This document shows positions 13,101-25,100 of a stretch of 64,000 nt of DNA, in pieces. Under the pieces are notes generated by a model that had not been told where the DNA came from, ran no database searches, and saw nothing but the letters and a program-made list of their open reading frames with translations. The translations under genes were made by a program, and so were the position numbers. Origin of the DNA: Spongilla lacustris. Its lineage: Eukaryota > Porifera > Demospongiae > Spongillida > Spongillidae. The number at the start of each line of letters is the position of its first letter. Positions within the stretch are counted from its first letter, which is position 1. The DNA lies in the NCBI GenBank assembly GCA_949361645.1, contig OX442422.1, positions 7,969,534-8,033,533 of the forward strand. The letters run 5' to 3'.

Positions 13101-16100
13101 TACATTGACATGTATAAATGAAATTTGTGTATTTGATTCCTTAGGACAATACAACTCCATTGTTTATGGTATGTAAAAACGGTCACCATGGTGTAGTGCA
13201 GACCTTGTTGGGAGCAGGTGCTGATGTGAATATAGCAACATCTGATGTAAGTGATGTGATGTTTTATTGGTACATGAATGTCCTTAGAAAATTCTTATAC
13301 ATGTGGATGATAGTGTATCCTTCATCAGTACATAGCCTTTCATCCTGTAGTTATCCTAGTGGCCAGATTGTCTTCATTTTTTTGCAGATCTTACATATTT
13401 ATCATTCTTTCCTATATGCACATTGTAAATTGACGGCTTTATTTCTATTAATAGCCATCCTACCCCACTCACTCACTCACTCACTCACTCACTCACTCAC
13501 TCACTCCATCTTCCCACCCTCCCTCCCTCCCTCCCTCCCTCCCTCCCTCCTTGATAAATTATCTATGGTGGTGTATGGTTAAATAGTGGAATGGCACATT
13601 GCGACAATAATTGTACACCATTGATTCATTACAATAAATGTTAAATGGTGTCCAGATGGTGGGTTTGGGGAGTGATTAACATGTTTATCGCCGAGGACAG
13701 AGATGTAAGTACCTCCTCATGCACCACAACTGCACACTGCAAAAAACAAAGAGTGAGATTTAATCTATTGAAGATTAAACCACAGTCAAAAACGATTTAA
13801 TCTAATCAATTTACGATTGTGGTTTAATCTTCAATAGATTAAATCCACTCTTTGTTTTTAGCAGTGCAACACTGCATCACTTCCCCCATTCATACATACA
13901 TTATATACATTTGTAGACATACACATGTATGTATGAAAAGTGTGTATTTGATTCCTTAGGACAATACAACTCCATTGTATGTGGCATGCCAGGAGGGTCA
14001 TCATGATGTAGTGCAGACCTTGTTGGGAGCAGGTGCTGATGTGAATATAGCAAGATCTAATGTAAGTGATGTGATGAGTACATGTACATGTTTGTCCTTA
14101 AATATTCTTACTCATGTTAATTTGATCATCCATACATACATGTATATTGTATACATGTACATTGACATGTATAAATGAAAAGTGTGTATTTGATTCCTTG
14201 GGACAATACAACTCCATTGTTTATGGTATTTAAGAACGGTCACTATGGTGTAGTGCAGACCTTGTTGGGAGCAGGTGCTGATGTGAATATAGCAACATCT
14301 GATGTAAGTGATGTGATGTTTTATTGGTACATGAACGTCCTTAGAAAATTGTTATACATGTAGATGATAGTGTATCCTTGATCAGTACATAGCCCTTCAT
14401 CCTCTAGTAATTCTAGAGGCCAGATTGTTTTCATGCTCTTGCAGATCTTACATATTTATAATTCTTTTCCATACAATCAATATGCACATTGTAAATTGAA
14501 GGCTCTATTTCTATTTTGATAGCCATCCTACCCCACTCACTCACTCACTCACTCACTCACTCACTCGCTCGCTCGCTCACTCACTCACTCACTCACTCCA
14601 CCTTCCCACCCTCCCTCCCTTTTCCTCATGAAGTGATTGTGCAAATTGTGTTGTATTATTTATAACTGCTAGACCATGTATGTTAGGGCATAGCATATTT
14701 TGTGCAACTGTTTCAGGGATCACCTGCCAACCCTGTCTCCTTGGTTCTGACACCTACAATGTTCCACATATAAAGCTTCCAAATCCAAAAAATTTGGTTT
14801 TTTGCTTGTAACTTTTCAACCATATGAGTATAAACAAAAAGGATGGGATATTCATATTTAGCCATCGTTTCTGAGTAAGATTAACATATTTATAAGTGTA
14901 AACAACAATAGCATATTAATAAATTATAAACGGTTTCAAGTACTATTTTGATCGATAACTCATGTAAGGTAATTAGCTAAGCGTTCAAATTTGGGATTCT
15001 AATAGTGCTTTGTGCTATCTTTCTTTCTTATCTGTTCGTTGTCTTAAGTCGCGCCGGTTTCATAGATCGGCCTAGTTTTGTGATGATTAATTTGACTTAA
15101 GGCTTGAAAATGAAACAAATAGTAATGTAGACCCTATATTTTTTATATTTTTTCCCCCACCTATTTGAGTACCCCAAATAGTTTTACAAGTGTGAAAAAG
15201 TTCTAATTTCTTGTCATTTTATTTAATTGAGCGTTTTCCTCCATATTCTGCGATAAATCTGACGTCACGTACAAGCGGCCAAATTAATGTCTTTTATTCG
15301 TTCCTTGGAATAGAAAATGGCGTTTGTTGACGATCATTCGGAATCGATTGCAGCTACCACTGGTACTACGGGTTCTTTTCAGAACCAAACAGACGTAGTG
15401 ATAGATCAACCCACCTGCTCGATTGTTTGCAGACGAAAGCGAGACATGATGGCTGTTATAGCAGAAGCGGGGGCAAACCAAACCTTTCCATCAAACGACA
15501 ATGCCAAACGTATCTGCAAAGTGAATTCACTAGCGGCAATTACAGGCTGTTTTACTTCACAGAAGAAACGAATCTCTGATTCAGCGTCTTCAGAAAGCAC
15601 AATAAACGTAATCTTCAAAAAAACACGAAGAGGTGTTCAAGAAAGGGCTGGATTACCTGCTCAGTTTCATTGAACAAAATGCTTCATTTGAGCTGCAAAA
15701 AGCGTTAGGTATTGTGCTGATAGGAACTGCCATGAAGGACTGGGGAGAGGGTATATGTGATGCAGCTATCAAAGCCTCACAGGTAAGTGGCTATTCTGAT
15801 CGTACCATAAGAAGTTGGATGCAGTCATATATGCAAAGTATTTTTAATGTGTTGTCTCATGGCAATGAGGACATTACAAGTAAGGAAGTTGAATACATTC
15901 TTTCATCAGAATGGGGAGAATTTCCTAAATATGAAACATTAGTCCATGACGAAGAGTTTAAAATGCATGCCTGTAGCTACATAAGAAGTAATGCTTGCAA
16001 GAAGGGAGAACCAAACTTAACAACAGGAATGTTTTCTGAATGGGTTAATAAAGAATACAACCAAAGTATATCTACTGAGACTGCAAGAAGATGGCTCCAC

Positions 16101-19100
16101 TCATTTGGATTTAGTCAAGTTCCACATCAAAAGGGTGTCTATTTTGATGGACATGAAAGACAGGATGTTATTCAGCATAGAAGAGAATTTGTAAGTACTT
16201 TATTTGAGCTGGATAAAATAACAATTACAGCAGACAATTTGCATCCAGTTTGTCCAGCTAATGTAAGACCTTTAATTAGAGTAGTGCATGATGAAAGTAC
16301 CTTCTATGCAAATTGTGACCAGTCATATTATTGGGGTGATAGTCAAACAAGTGTGCTGAAGCAGAAATCCCTTGGAAAATCTATAGTGGTGTCTGACTTT
16401 ATTGATGAATGTGATGGATACTTAGAATTTAATGGTAACAAGGCTCGTGTAATGATAGAATTACATAAGGATGGATATTTCAATAACAATAGTTTAATGA
16501 TTCAAGTGGAAAATGCTGTAAAAAATTTTGAAGCAAAGTATCCTCATGCACGTGGACTATTTCTTTTTGACAATGCCCCTTCACATAAAAAAGTAGCTGA
16601 TGATCAACTTGATGCTGAAAAAATGAATGTAGGTGTTGGTGGCAAGCAACCAATTTTAAGAGACACTGTTTGGAATGGTGAAATTCAACACTTGGTACTA
16701 GAGGATGGCAGACCTCCTAAGGGAATGAAAATGGTTTTACAGGAGAGAAGAATTTACACTAGGGGAATGAATGCAGACAAGATGAGGAGTACATTGAAAA
16801 CATTTGATGATTTTCGAGTACAAAAGTCGATTTTAGAAGAGTATGCTTGTTTTTTCCAAAATACCATTGTGAACTAAGTCCAATTGAAAGGGTTTGGTGC
16901 CATGCAAAGAAGCATACAAGAGCTTATGCAAATGGAAAGATTAATACATTAAGGAAGATTGTCCCTGAAGGACTGGAAAGCTGTTCCAAAGAACTTACTT
17001 ATAAATTTTTTAGAAAGTGTAGAGATTATGAGCAAGCTTACAGAAATGGATCAGATGGAAGTGAGGTAGATAAAGTAGTTAAAGTATGCAAATCACATAG
17101 AAGAGTAAGTACTACCAGCAGTTAAGTTGCAGTTTTTGCTGTGAAAGCGCATCAGAAGAGTGCAAGTGCAAGATGACTGAAGTCAGTACTGCTATGCACA
17201 AGCAAAGAAGCTATTGGTGTATATATTAGAAATTGTGCTTTTATGTCATCATCATTAACCGGTGTACGTGAATGGTATTAATACCACGTCCGCGAGTAAA
17301 GTGGAAGTAAAAAACTAAAAGGTCCGCTGATGGGTATTCTTGTTTTCAAATACAGTAATGTGAAAGTACGACTCTTGAGACAACATTGGATGCATTTTGT
17401 GAGAGACCATTCAGCTCGCTGGATGCTACAAATGTGGCGATATAAAAGGGGTCCATTCCGGTGAAACCTTAATTCATCATCATAGAAAAACAGCAATAAT
17501 CACATTGTATAAGCCAAGTTGAACTCTTACACATTTCAATCGATTTTCAGTCGTAAGCGATGATTTTTTTAACTGTGTGCATGTGTTCTATCGTGTCTAA
17601 ATAACTCTATACATTTCCGCGTGCGTTTAAACTTGGATGCTTTTCACGATGTTTTGCGAGTCTGCATGCACATGTAATTTTAATTATTAGAGAAACCAAG
17701 AGCTGCATTGATATAGATGGCTCATGTACGCTTATCAATTTACAGTCAAGAAGGGAAGGGGTGCAAAATGATAAAATGATAAGTGTAGTACCGCAATATG
17801 TCTATTTAAAGTGTGTGCATCAAAACTGCGATAGTTGCAGCTCTTATAAATTATAATGCAAACGTAGTGTAAAAGGTTACTCTACTTATTTTACAACCAG
17901 TACCTGTGATTTTATTGCTAGCGGATCTTTTAGGTTTTTAGTTTCCCCTAAATTGTACCCACTTAACTCGCGGACGCGGTATTAAGAAGTACATGTAATA
18001 TTATGCGCTATACGCGCCGCGTCGCGTTGTGTGACTTGTACAGGAAATACGTGAAACATCACTTAATGAGCTTGTATTGAAAAAAGGATGTAATTCGTTA
18101 AGCTTTTACGCTTTCAAATATTGCTTTACATTATTTGCGCAGATGTGCAGAAAATATAAAAATATATAGAGATACTACAAGCACTTTATAATCATGTTCC
18201 CTAAATTTCAGACCTTAAGTCAAACTAATTTGACCGAACCATCGCATATGCTTAAGTACCCCTGAAAAATCACAAAACTGGACCGATCTATCAAACCGGC
18301 TCGACTTAAGACAACGAACAGCTACGAAAGATAGACAACATACAGCACTATTAGAATTCCAAATTTGAATGCTTAGCTAATTACCTTACGGGAATTATCG
18401 ATCAAAATAGTACTTGAAACTGTTTATGATTTATTAATATGCTATTGTTGTTTACACTTAATAATTGAACAAAAATATGTTCATCTTACTCAGAAATGAT
18501 GGCTAAAGCTGAATATCTCATCCTTTTTGTTTATACTCATATGGTTGAAAAGTTACAAGCAAAAAACCAAATTTTTTGGATTTGGAAGCTTTAAGTGTGG
18601 AACACTGTATATGTATTTAACACTTCCTCTCCTCCCTCCAGTCCATCACTCCACCCCCACCCTTCCCTCCCTCTATTACTCCTTCTCACCTTGTCATGTC
18701 TAGCCTGGTTATGATGACATTTGTATTGCAGGGTAGGAGTCCATTGTGGATAGCTAGCTTTAATGGATGTCTTGAGCTAATGAAAACACTCATTGAAGCT
18801 GGAGCTAATGTTAATCAGACTGATTTATTCTCCTTCCCTCCACATCCCCATCCCCCTCTCCCTCCCTGTCTCTCTCCCTCCTCCCCTTCCTCCCTCCCTG
18901 TCTCCTAGCTCCCTCCCTCCCTCTCTCCCTCCCTTCTAGCTCCCTCTCTCCCTCCCTCCCTCCCTCCCTCATGAATTATCATATGTGGGGGTGTATGGTT
19001 AAATAGTGGAATAGACCATTGTTTATTGCTCACGGCCGTTTCAATACATTGAAAAGTTGGACATTAGGCCTCCGCTCGTGATGAATATTAACTACCTAGT

Positions 19101-22100
19101 TACCTACTAATTATCGACCTGGCAACCACGTGCGAATGGAATTTGCTTTGCTACTAGTCTTTGGTTGTAGTGATGCACATAACTAACAAACGGCTGGATA
19201 GTGTAATCTCTCCTGATGAGAACAGTGCAAGGCCTGACTTGGCAGCACTCTCCTACGCAACACTGTAATTGCGGAAGCTACCATACCTGTGTCGAATAGG
19301 GTACGAACACGAGACTTGTTTGCACCAACTGCCACAGAGATGTAAAAATCCCTTATACTCGGTATAGTGGACAGATGGGTGTATAAATGTATAGCATGTT
19401 CTAAGATGGACGCTTTTTCTGATGGCTATACTAAAGTCCTTGAATATGGCATTTTCCAAGATGGCGATTACAGGTTAAAATAAACGGCCAAGTGTAAAGG
19501 TCGCTTTGATGGTGGTTTTCCGACTTCTAGTGTAGGACAAACGCTTAAAAAGTGTTGTTGCATTATGTCTTTCAGCTGTTGAACTTTGTCCGTGCATTTC
19601 ATGTACGTCATGTACCAAATATGTACTGGGTGGTGGACACTTTGTAATTTCAAATTATGGTCAACATGGACACTGTATATCCGACATGTATCTATTTATA
19701 TACAAATCCACTGTGCACCATATCATGCACTGCATTCTTGACTACAGACCCATGACGTCACCAACTGCTTTCTATACATGGTCACATATGGAAAGTCACT
19801 TTGAGCTTGCTTGGCCATTGTATCTCAATTTCTCTTGTATTACTGTATAATTGAGATTGGCAAGTCCAAGTGAATTTTGCAAAGCATGTGGCCATCTGCC
19901 TGTGCAGCAGCATACCATCTACAAAGACCACACCTTAAATATGCATGATCTAGACATATGACGGACTCAAAATTCATCATTGAGGTATACATCATTCACT
20001 GACCAGTACTGTACATTTTAGTAAATACACTCTCAGCAAGCTAATAAGAAATCAAACATTCCAGGCAGGCTGCCTAGAATCATGGTTCTAAAGACCTATG
20101 CTGAAGCCATTGCACCATGAAAATGTTATTACCTTTATGACCAACCAGCCATTAATTGAAGGGGGGAGTCAAAATTCTGTTTTATGCATACAGCCATGGC
20201 TACTGCAAAGGAGGTACCGTACAGGTGTACATGTACACTGGGTGCAAATACAGGTTTTAATTGCACCCTACATGGTCAGTGCTTATGGTTCCAAAGCGAA
20301 ATAGAAGGTTATTAGTAGCCTGTTTAGCACACAACAATACATAATCAGTAGTGCTACATCTAGAATGCACTTAAAGTTGTTAATCGGCAAGGAATGTGCA
20401 TGGGATTTTACATTTATAGGTACAAAATTTGTTCACTTATATGAAATAAAACTCCATGCACAAACGTATATACATGTGTAGTTGCTAGCTTTAGCAACTC
20501 AGTACCTTCACAATGTTATCTTAAGTAGAGGGGTGCATGTATGCTATAGAAAAGCTCATCTAAAGCTTCTTGATAACAGAGCTCTCACATTAGAGCTCTT
20601 ACCAGGACTAACCTAAGCCTCCTCCCATGGAGGGCTGCCATGGATTTACTTTGAAGTTTACAGGGGATGGCACAGGTAAACAGGTGGTGGGTTTGTCAGA
20701 TTAGGGAGTGGGAGTGGTAAATCCCTGCCTTCATCCTCTGCATCTAGATTTCTAACCCTTTGAGGCTTGTTTGCATACCACACAATGTATGTACAGGCAC
20801 CAAAACTTACATGTACATTAATGTTGATGATGTAAACGTGTGCATTAGTCTAACCATGTTGACTGAACTATTGTACTCACTCCAGGATGGTGATACTCCA
20901 TTACACCTTGCTGCAAGGGGAGGTCATACTACTTGTGTGGAACATCTCCTTTCCACTCCTGGTATTGATGTGAACATTAAGGATGAAGTGAGTTCATCTA
21001 TTGAATGTTACTTTATATGAATATTTAGCTAGAGTACATGTTGGGACTTGGTAAGGGAAGTAGTAGGGGTAAGGGAAGGAGAAGCTGTATGTTATGACCG
21101 AGTACATGTACCTATCATGTTGAACGAACTATTGTACCCACTTCAGGGTGGTTACACTCCATTGCACCTTGCCGCAAGGAAAGGTCATACTGCTTGTGTT
21201 AAATATCTCCTTTCCCCCATTGATGTGAACACTAAAGATGAGGTGAGTTTGTCCATTGAATATTGCTGTATTATAAATAATTCAGTGTTCACCTACAAAC
21301 ATGTACGTGTTGGAACAATGTGAACAATGTGAGGCATGTAGACCTGTGAGCAGTGGTAGAGTTTTGCTTTGTGAGAGAACAGTGGCACAGCAGGGGCAGA
21401 TTCAGGAAAAAGGGATATTTCCCATACCAATACCTTATTAGAGGGGCAAACGGAGGAATTCGGAGATGGGGTGTCCAATGTGAATATTGATGAAGGGGCA
21501 GGGCAGGAGGTGGATTATTCATGCTGTAAATCTCCATCGGATGGGTCTGATAAAAATTTGGCGAGTAATAAATGAAAAACACAAGGATTTTTGTTTCGAA
21601 AAGAATAAGTATAACTAGTTATAGTGCCACGCCGATGGGGAATTATATACATTCCCATACATCATGTATACCGTGGTCTGGGGCAGATACAGGATATTTA
21701 TCGTATTAGCGATCTCGAAATCATTTAAAACCAAGCCCGCTGAGCCAGGGGTCAAGGGCAGATGCTGCACTTTGAATGTATTTAGCGAATCATGTGCTCT
21801 CAAACAGATGTCCCATATACCTATAATGTTATTATATTTATAATGTTATATACATGTAGCCTATTAGATTTCTACACTTGGTGCTAACTACATAGGAACT
21901 AATATAAAATTGCCTATATGTTATGAGTACTGAAATCAAGCTTGCCCTCCAAGTCCCTAGTTGACTCCCCTTGCTTTTAATGAAGGCCCTGATATGGTAA
22001 ATTATGTATAGCCTATCCATAATCAACATTTTTGTTTTTCTAAAACATTACGTTCAATATTGTATCAACCTTCTTGATATAGTATAGTGAAATCTCTGTT

Positions 22101-25100
22101 TATTGCTTAACTCTTTCACCTCTCTCCAGGATGCATATTGATAGTACATCATAAGATCTTGGATTTGATGTAAAACATGCAGCTATGTTCAAAGTGGATG
22201 TACACAAACATTTCAAAGTTCAGCTTATCAGTGAAGCGGTGTAATTATTCAGCAATGCATATCTTCTATGCATATTGATAGTACATCATAAGATCTTGGA
22301 TTTGATGTAAAACATGCAACTATGTTCAAAGTGGATGTACACAAACATTTCAAAGTTCAGCTTATCAGTGAAACGGTGTAATTATTCAGCAATGCATATC
22401 TTAAGGTTAGTAAAGTAATAAATGGCCAAATGTCAAGACAACCCTATATGGGAAGTTGTATCGATATCTAAGAGGTGCTGTCCATCTGCTTTGTCAAAGA
22501 AGGTGTACTGACCCGGTGATGAAATTGCTTAAAAGCATACAATACAATAATTACAATCACGTATTTATATGTACGCGTTGTGGGCTGATTATGTTCATCA
22601 ATGGTTCCCCCCCCCCTGTATCCACCTCTGATATTATTGAGCGATGATAGTAATTTTTTCTTGTAACGTTTATTTATTTAACATGAAAATTAACATAATA
22701 TCAACAGGCCCCAAAACAAATTAATAATACATTGATAACTACCAACGGCATCACCCATACAGTATACATGTACCGTGATAAGCAACTGCAATATCTAGAT
22801 CACTAAAGGCTGTGACAAGAAAACTCACAACTTGATCTTTACAGTATGTCAGTCTAAATGACTCACATATGTTTATTATTATATATCTACTTTTATATGT
22901 ACCTGTTTCCTGAAGAAACGGATCTGAGATCAATCCCATTCATGTCTATTTATAGCTTACTTCCTGCGTGGTTGGACATGGCCCAACTACCGCATTTGGT
23001 CGGGTAGCCGGGCCACGTCCAACTACTTCCTGTTCACACCATTCAATCAATACTCCTATATCACTACTTGGAGGGTCATGGCTTTAAACCACCCACCCCC
23101 CCTTAGTCTCGTACCCAGACCCAAATGTACATAATGATGATTATTGCTTACAGTATAACATCACGTACAGAGCAAAGTCGTGGGAAATGGTTCTTGGAAT
23201 GTTGTTGGAATGTTGAGAATTACATAACTTTTAAGTTCACAAATGTTCCGCTGTGTCATGAAATCAATTATAGCCTATGTGGGTGGTTGCAAATTGTAAA
23301 AATGGAAGACTTATGCTAAGGGTTAGAGTTTAATACTTGGACAATGTGCCAGGTCTAGTCAGTCCTATCCGACGTCGGTGGTTTTGTGAAAAATCCACGG
23401 GTCATTGGCGGCAACACTGCAGCCTTGGGGTCAGAGTGGGTACTATTTCTCGTGCTAAGCCCTAATCTGCATAGGGGATTCCTCGCTTTTCGTGGCCATC
23501 CCGAGGTCAAACTCTCAGCCCTGTCACGCGATCACAAAGTCCAGCCATCTGGAAGGGCATCTTCCAATACGAGCACACCCCGCACCCTCCAGCCAAAGAT
23601 GGCACATATTGTCAGGTGGCCAGCCTAAACCTACCAGTCGTAGAGGTAAGAGCTTGGTCCAAGGAGTAAGGAGGGTACAGTGGAGACAGCACCACAAAAC
23701 GATGTGCGGAAAATTCCTTGTAGAAATTTATTGCCTTTTGCCGGTTTCGGCGAAGATTTGAGCAACTTACTATAGTCTTGCTGACGCACGAGCAATAACA
23801 CCATCTAGGTCTATTGCTGACTTTTAAATACCTTACGATCACACTTTGGGTGTGGTTTTGCGATTGGTATGCTAGAAATGCAATTAGTTGATGGCCATAG
23901 CGTTGCACTGTTTACGTCACAAATCGCTGCATTTTATGACCATGTGATTATTGTTCCCACTTCAGAGCGGTAACACTCTATTACACCATGCTGCAAGGGA
24001 AGGTCATACTACTTGTGTGGAACATCTCCTTTCCATTCCTGGTATTGATGTGAACATTAAGGATAAGGCGAGTTGGTCCATTGAGTACTGAAATGCAGTG
24101 TTTAGTGTATACATGTACAACATGTATACATGTACAACATGTATACATGTACAACATGGTGGGGGAAGGAGTAGGATAAGAGAGTAAATGTAAGGGTAAG
24201 GCAGTAGCACTATGTTTATCATCATGTACAGGTATGCAATTCCCTCACAGCCTAACCCATGTTTTGGCTTCATGCAAAATTGAGCTTTTTGTTGCTACGT
24301 TCTGCAATCATGTGTCTTCATGGCTTAAGATACATGTACCATCAAGGTGCATGCTTCCCACATGTACATCACTCTTGCCGTCAATCTGTCCTGCTCAGCA
24401 GGTAGAAATGCTTAATGTTTTGTTTGTATGCCCTATGGTTGTGCATGTAATATATCTTGATTACTATACATTTATAAAAAAATTGACAAAAAGTAAATGT
24501 ATTATCTATCTTATGATTGTATTTTAATACATAGTAAGGTTTTAAAAACCCATGCACATAATTTTTCATATGTACACAATTAACTGTGATTGTAATGTAC
24601 ATGTACCTGTAACACATCGTGTCAAATTTATATTGATGCTAACCCTACAGTATGATGTTGACTGAACTATATCTATTGTTCCCACTGCAGTATAGTGGTG
24701 GCACTCCATTACATTGGGCTGCAGGAGAAGGTCATACTACATGTGTGGAACATCTCCTTTCCACTCCTGGTATTGATGTGAACATTGCAGATCGGGTGAG
24801 CTGGTGCATTGTGTGTTGCTGTACATGTATATGTGCATGTGTGCTAATAATACAGTGTTCAGCTAGATGGATTAAAGTAATTGGACGTGTTGGAACAATG
24901 TGAGGGATTTAGACATGTGTGTAAGTAATAAAGATTTGATGCGTGAGAGAACAGCAGCTGCCAGCACAGATATTGTAATGTTTTATGACCATGTGCATTG
25001 TGTACATTGTGACTGAACTATTGTACCCACTCCAGGATGGTTATACTCCATTACACCATGCTGCAAGGGGAGGTCATACTACTTGTGTGAAACATCTCCT

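Larger units (their letters stand above)
14757..18607 (+). mobile_element. Tc1/mariner-like DNA transposon, 3.85 kb
   Basis: The left end CAATGTTCCACATATAAAGC matches the reverse complement of the right end (CAGTGTTCCACACTTAAAGC). The inverted repeats stay recognisable for about 350-400 bp each. The element is flanked by TA on both sides (14755-14756 and 18608-18609). The empty-site sequence ACACCTATATGTATTTAA is present in sister ankyrin blocks, for example near 8715. TA duplication plus a DDE transposase indicates the IS630-Tc1-mariner superfamily. It contains a frameshifted transposase and a nested 700-bp element. Confidence 0.85.
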
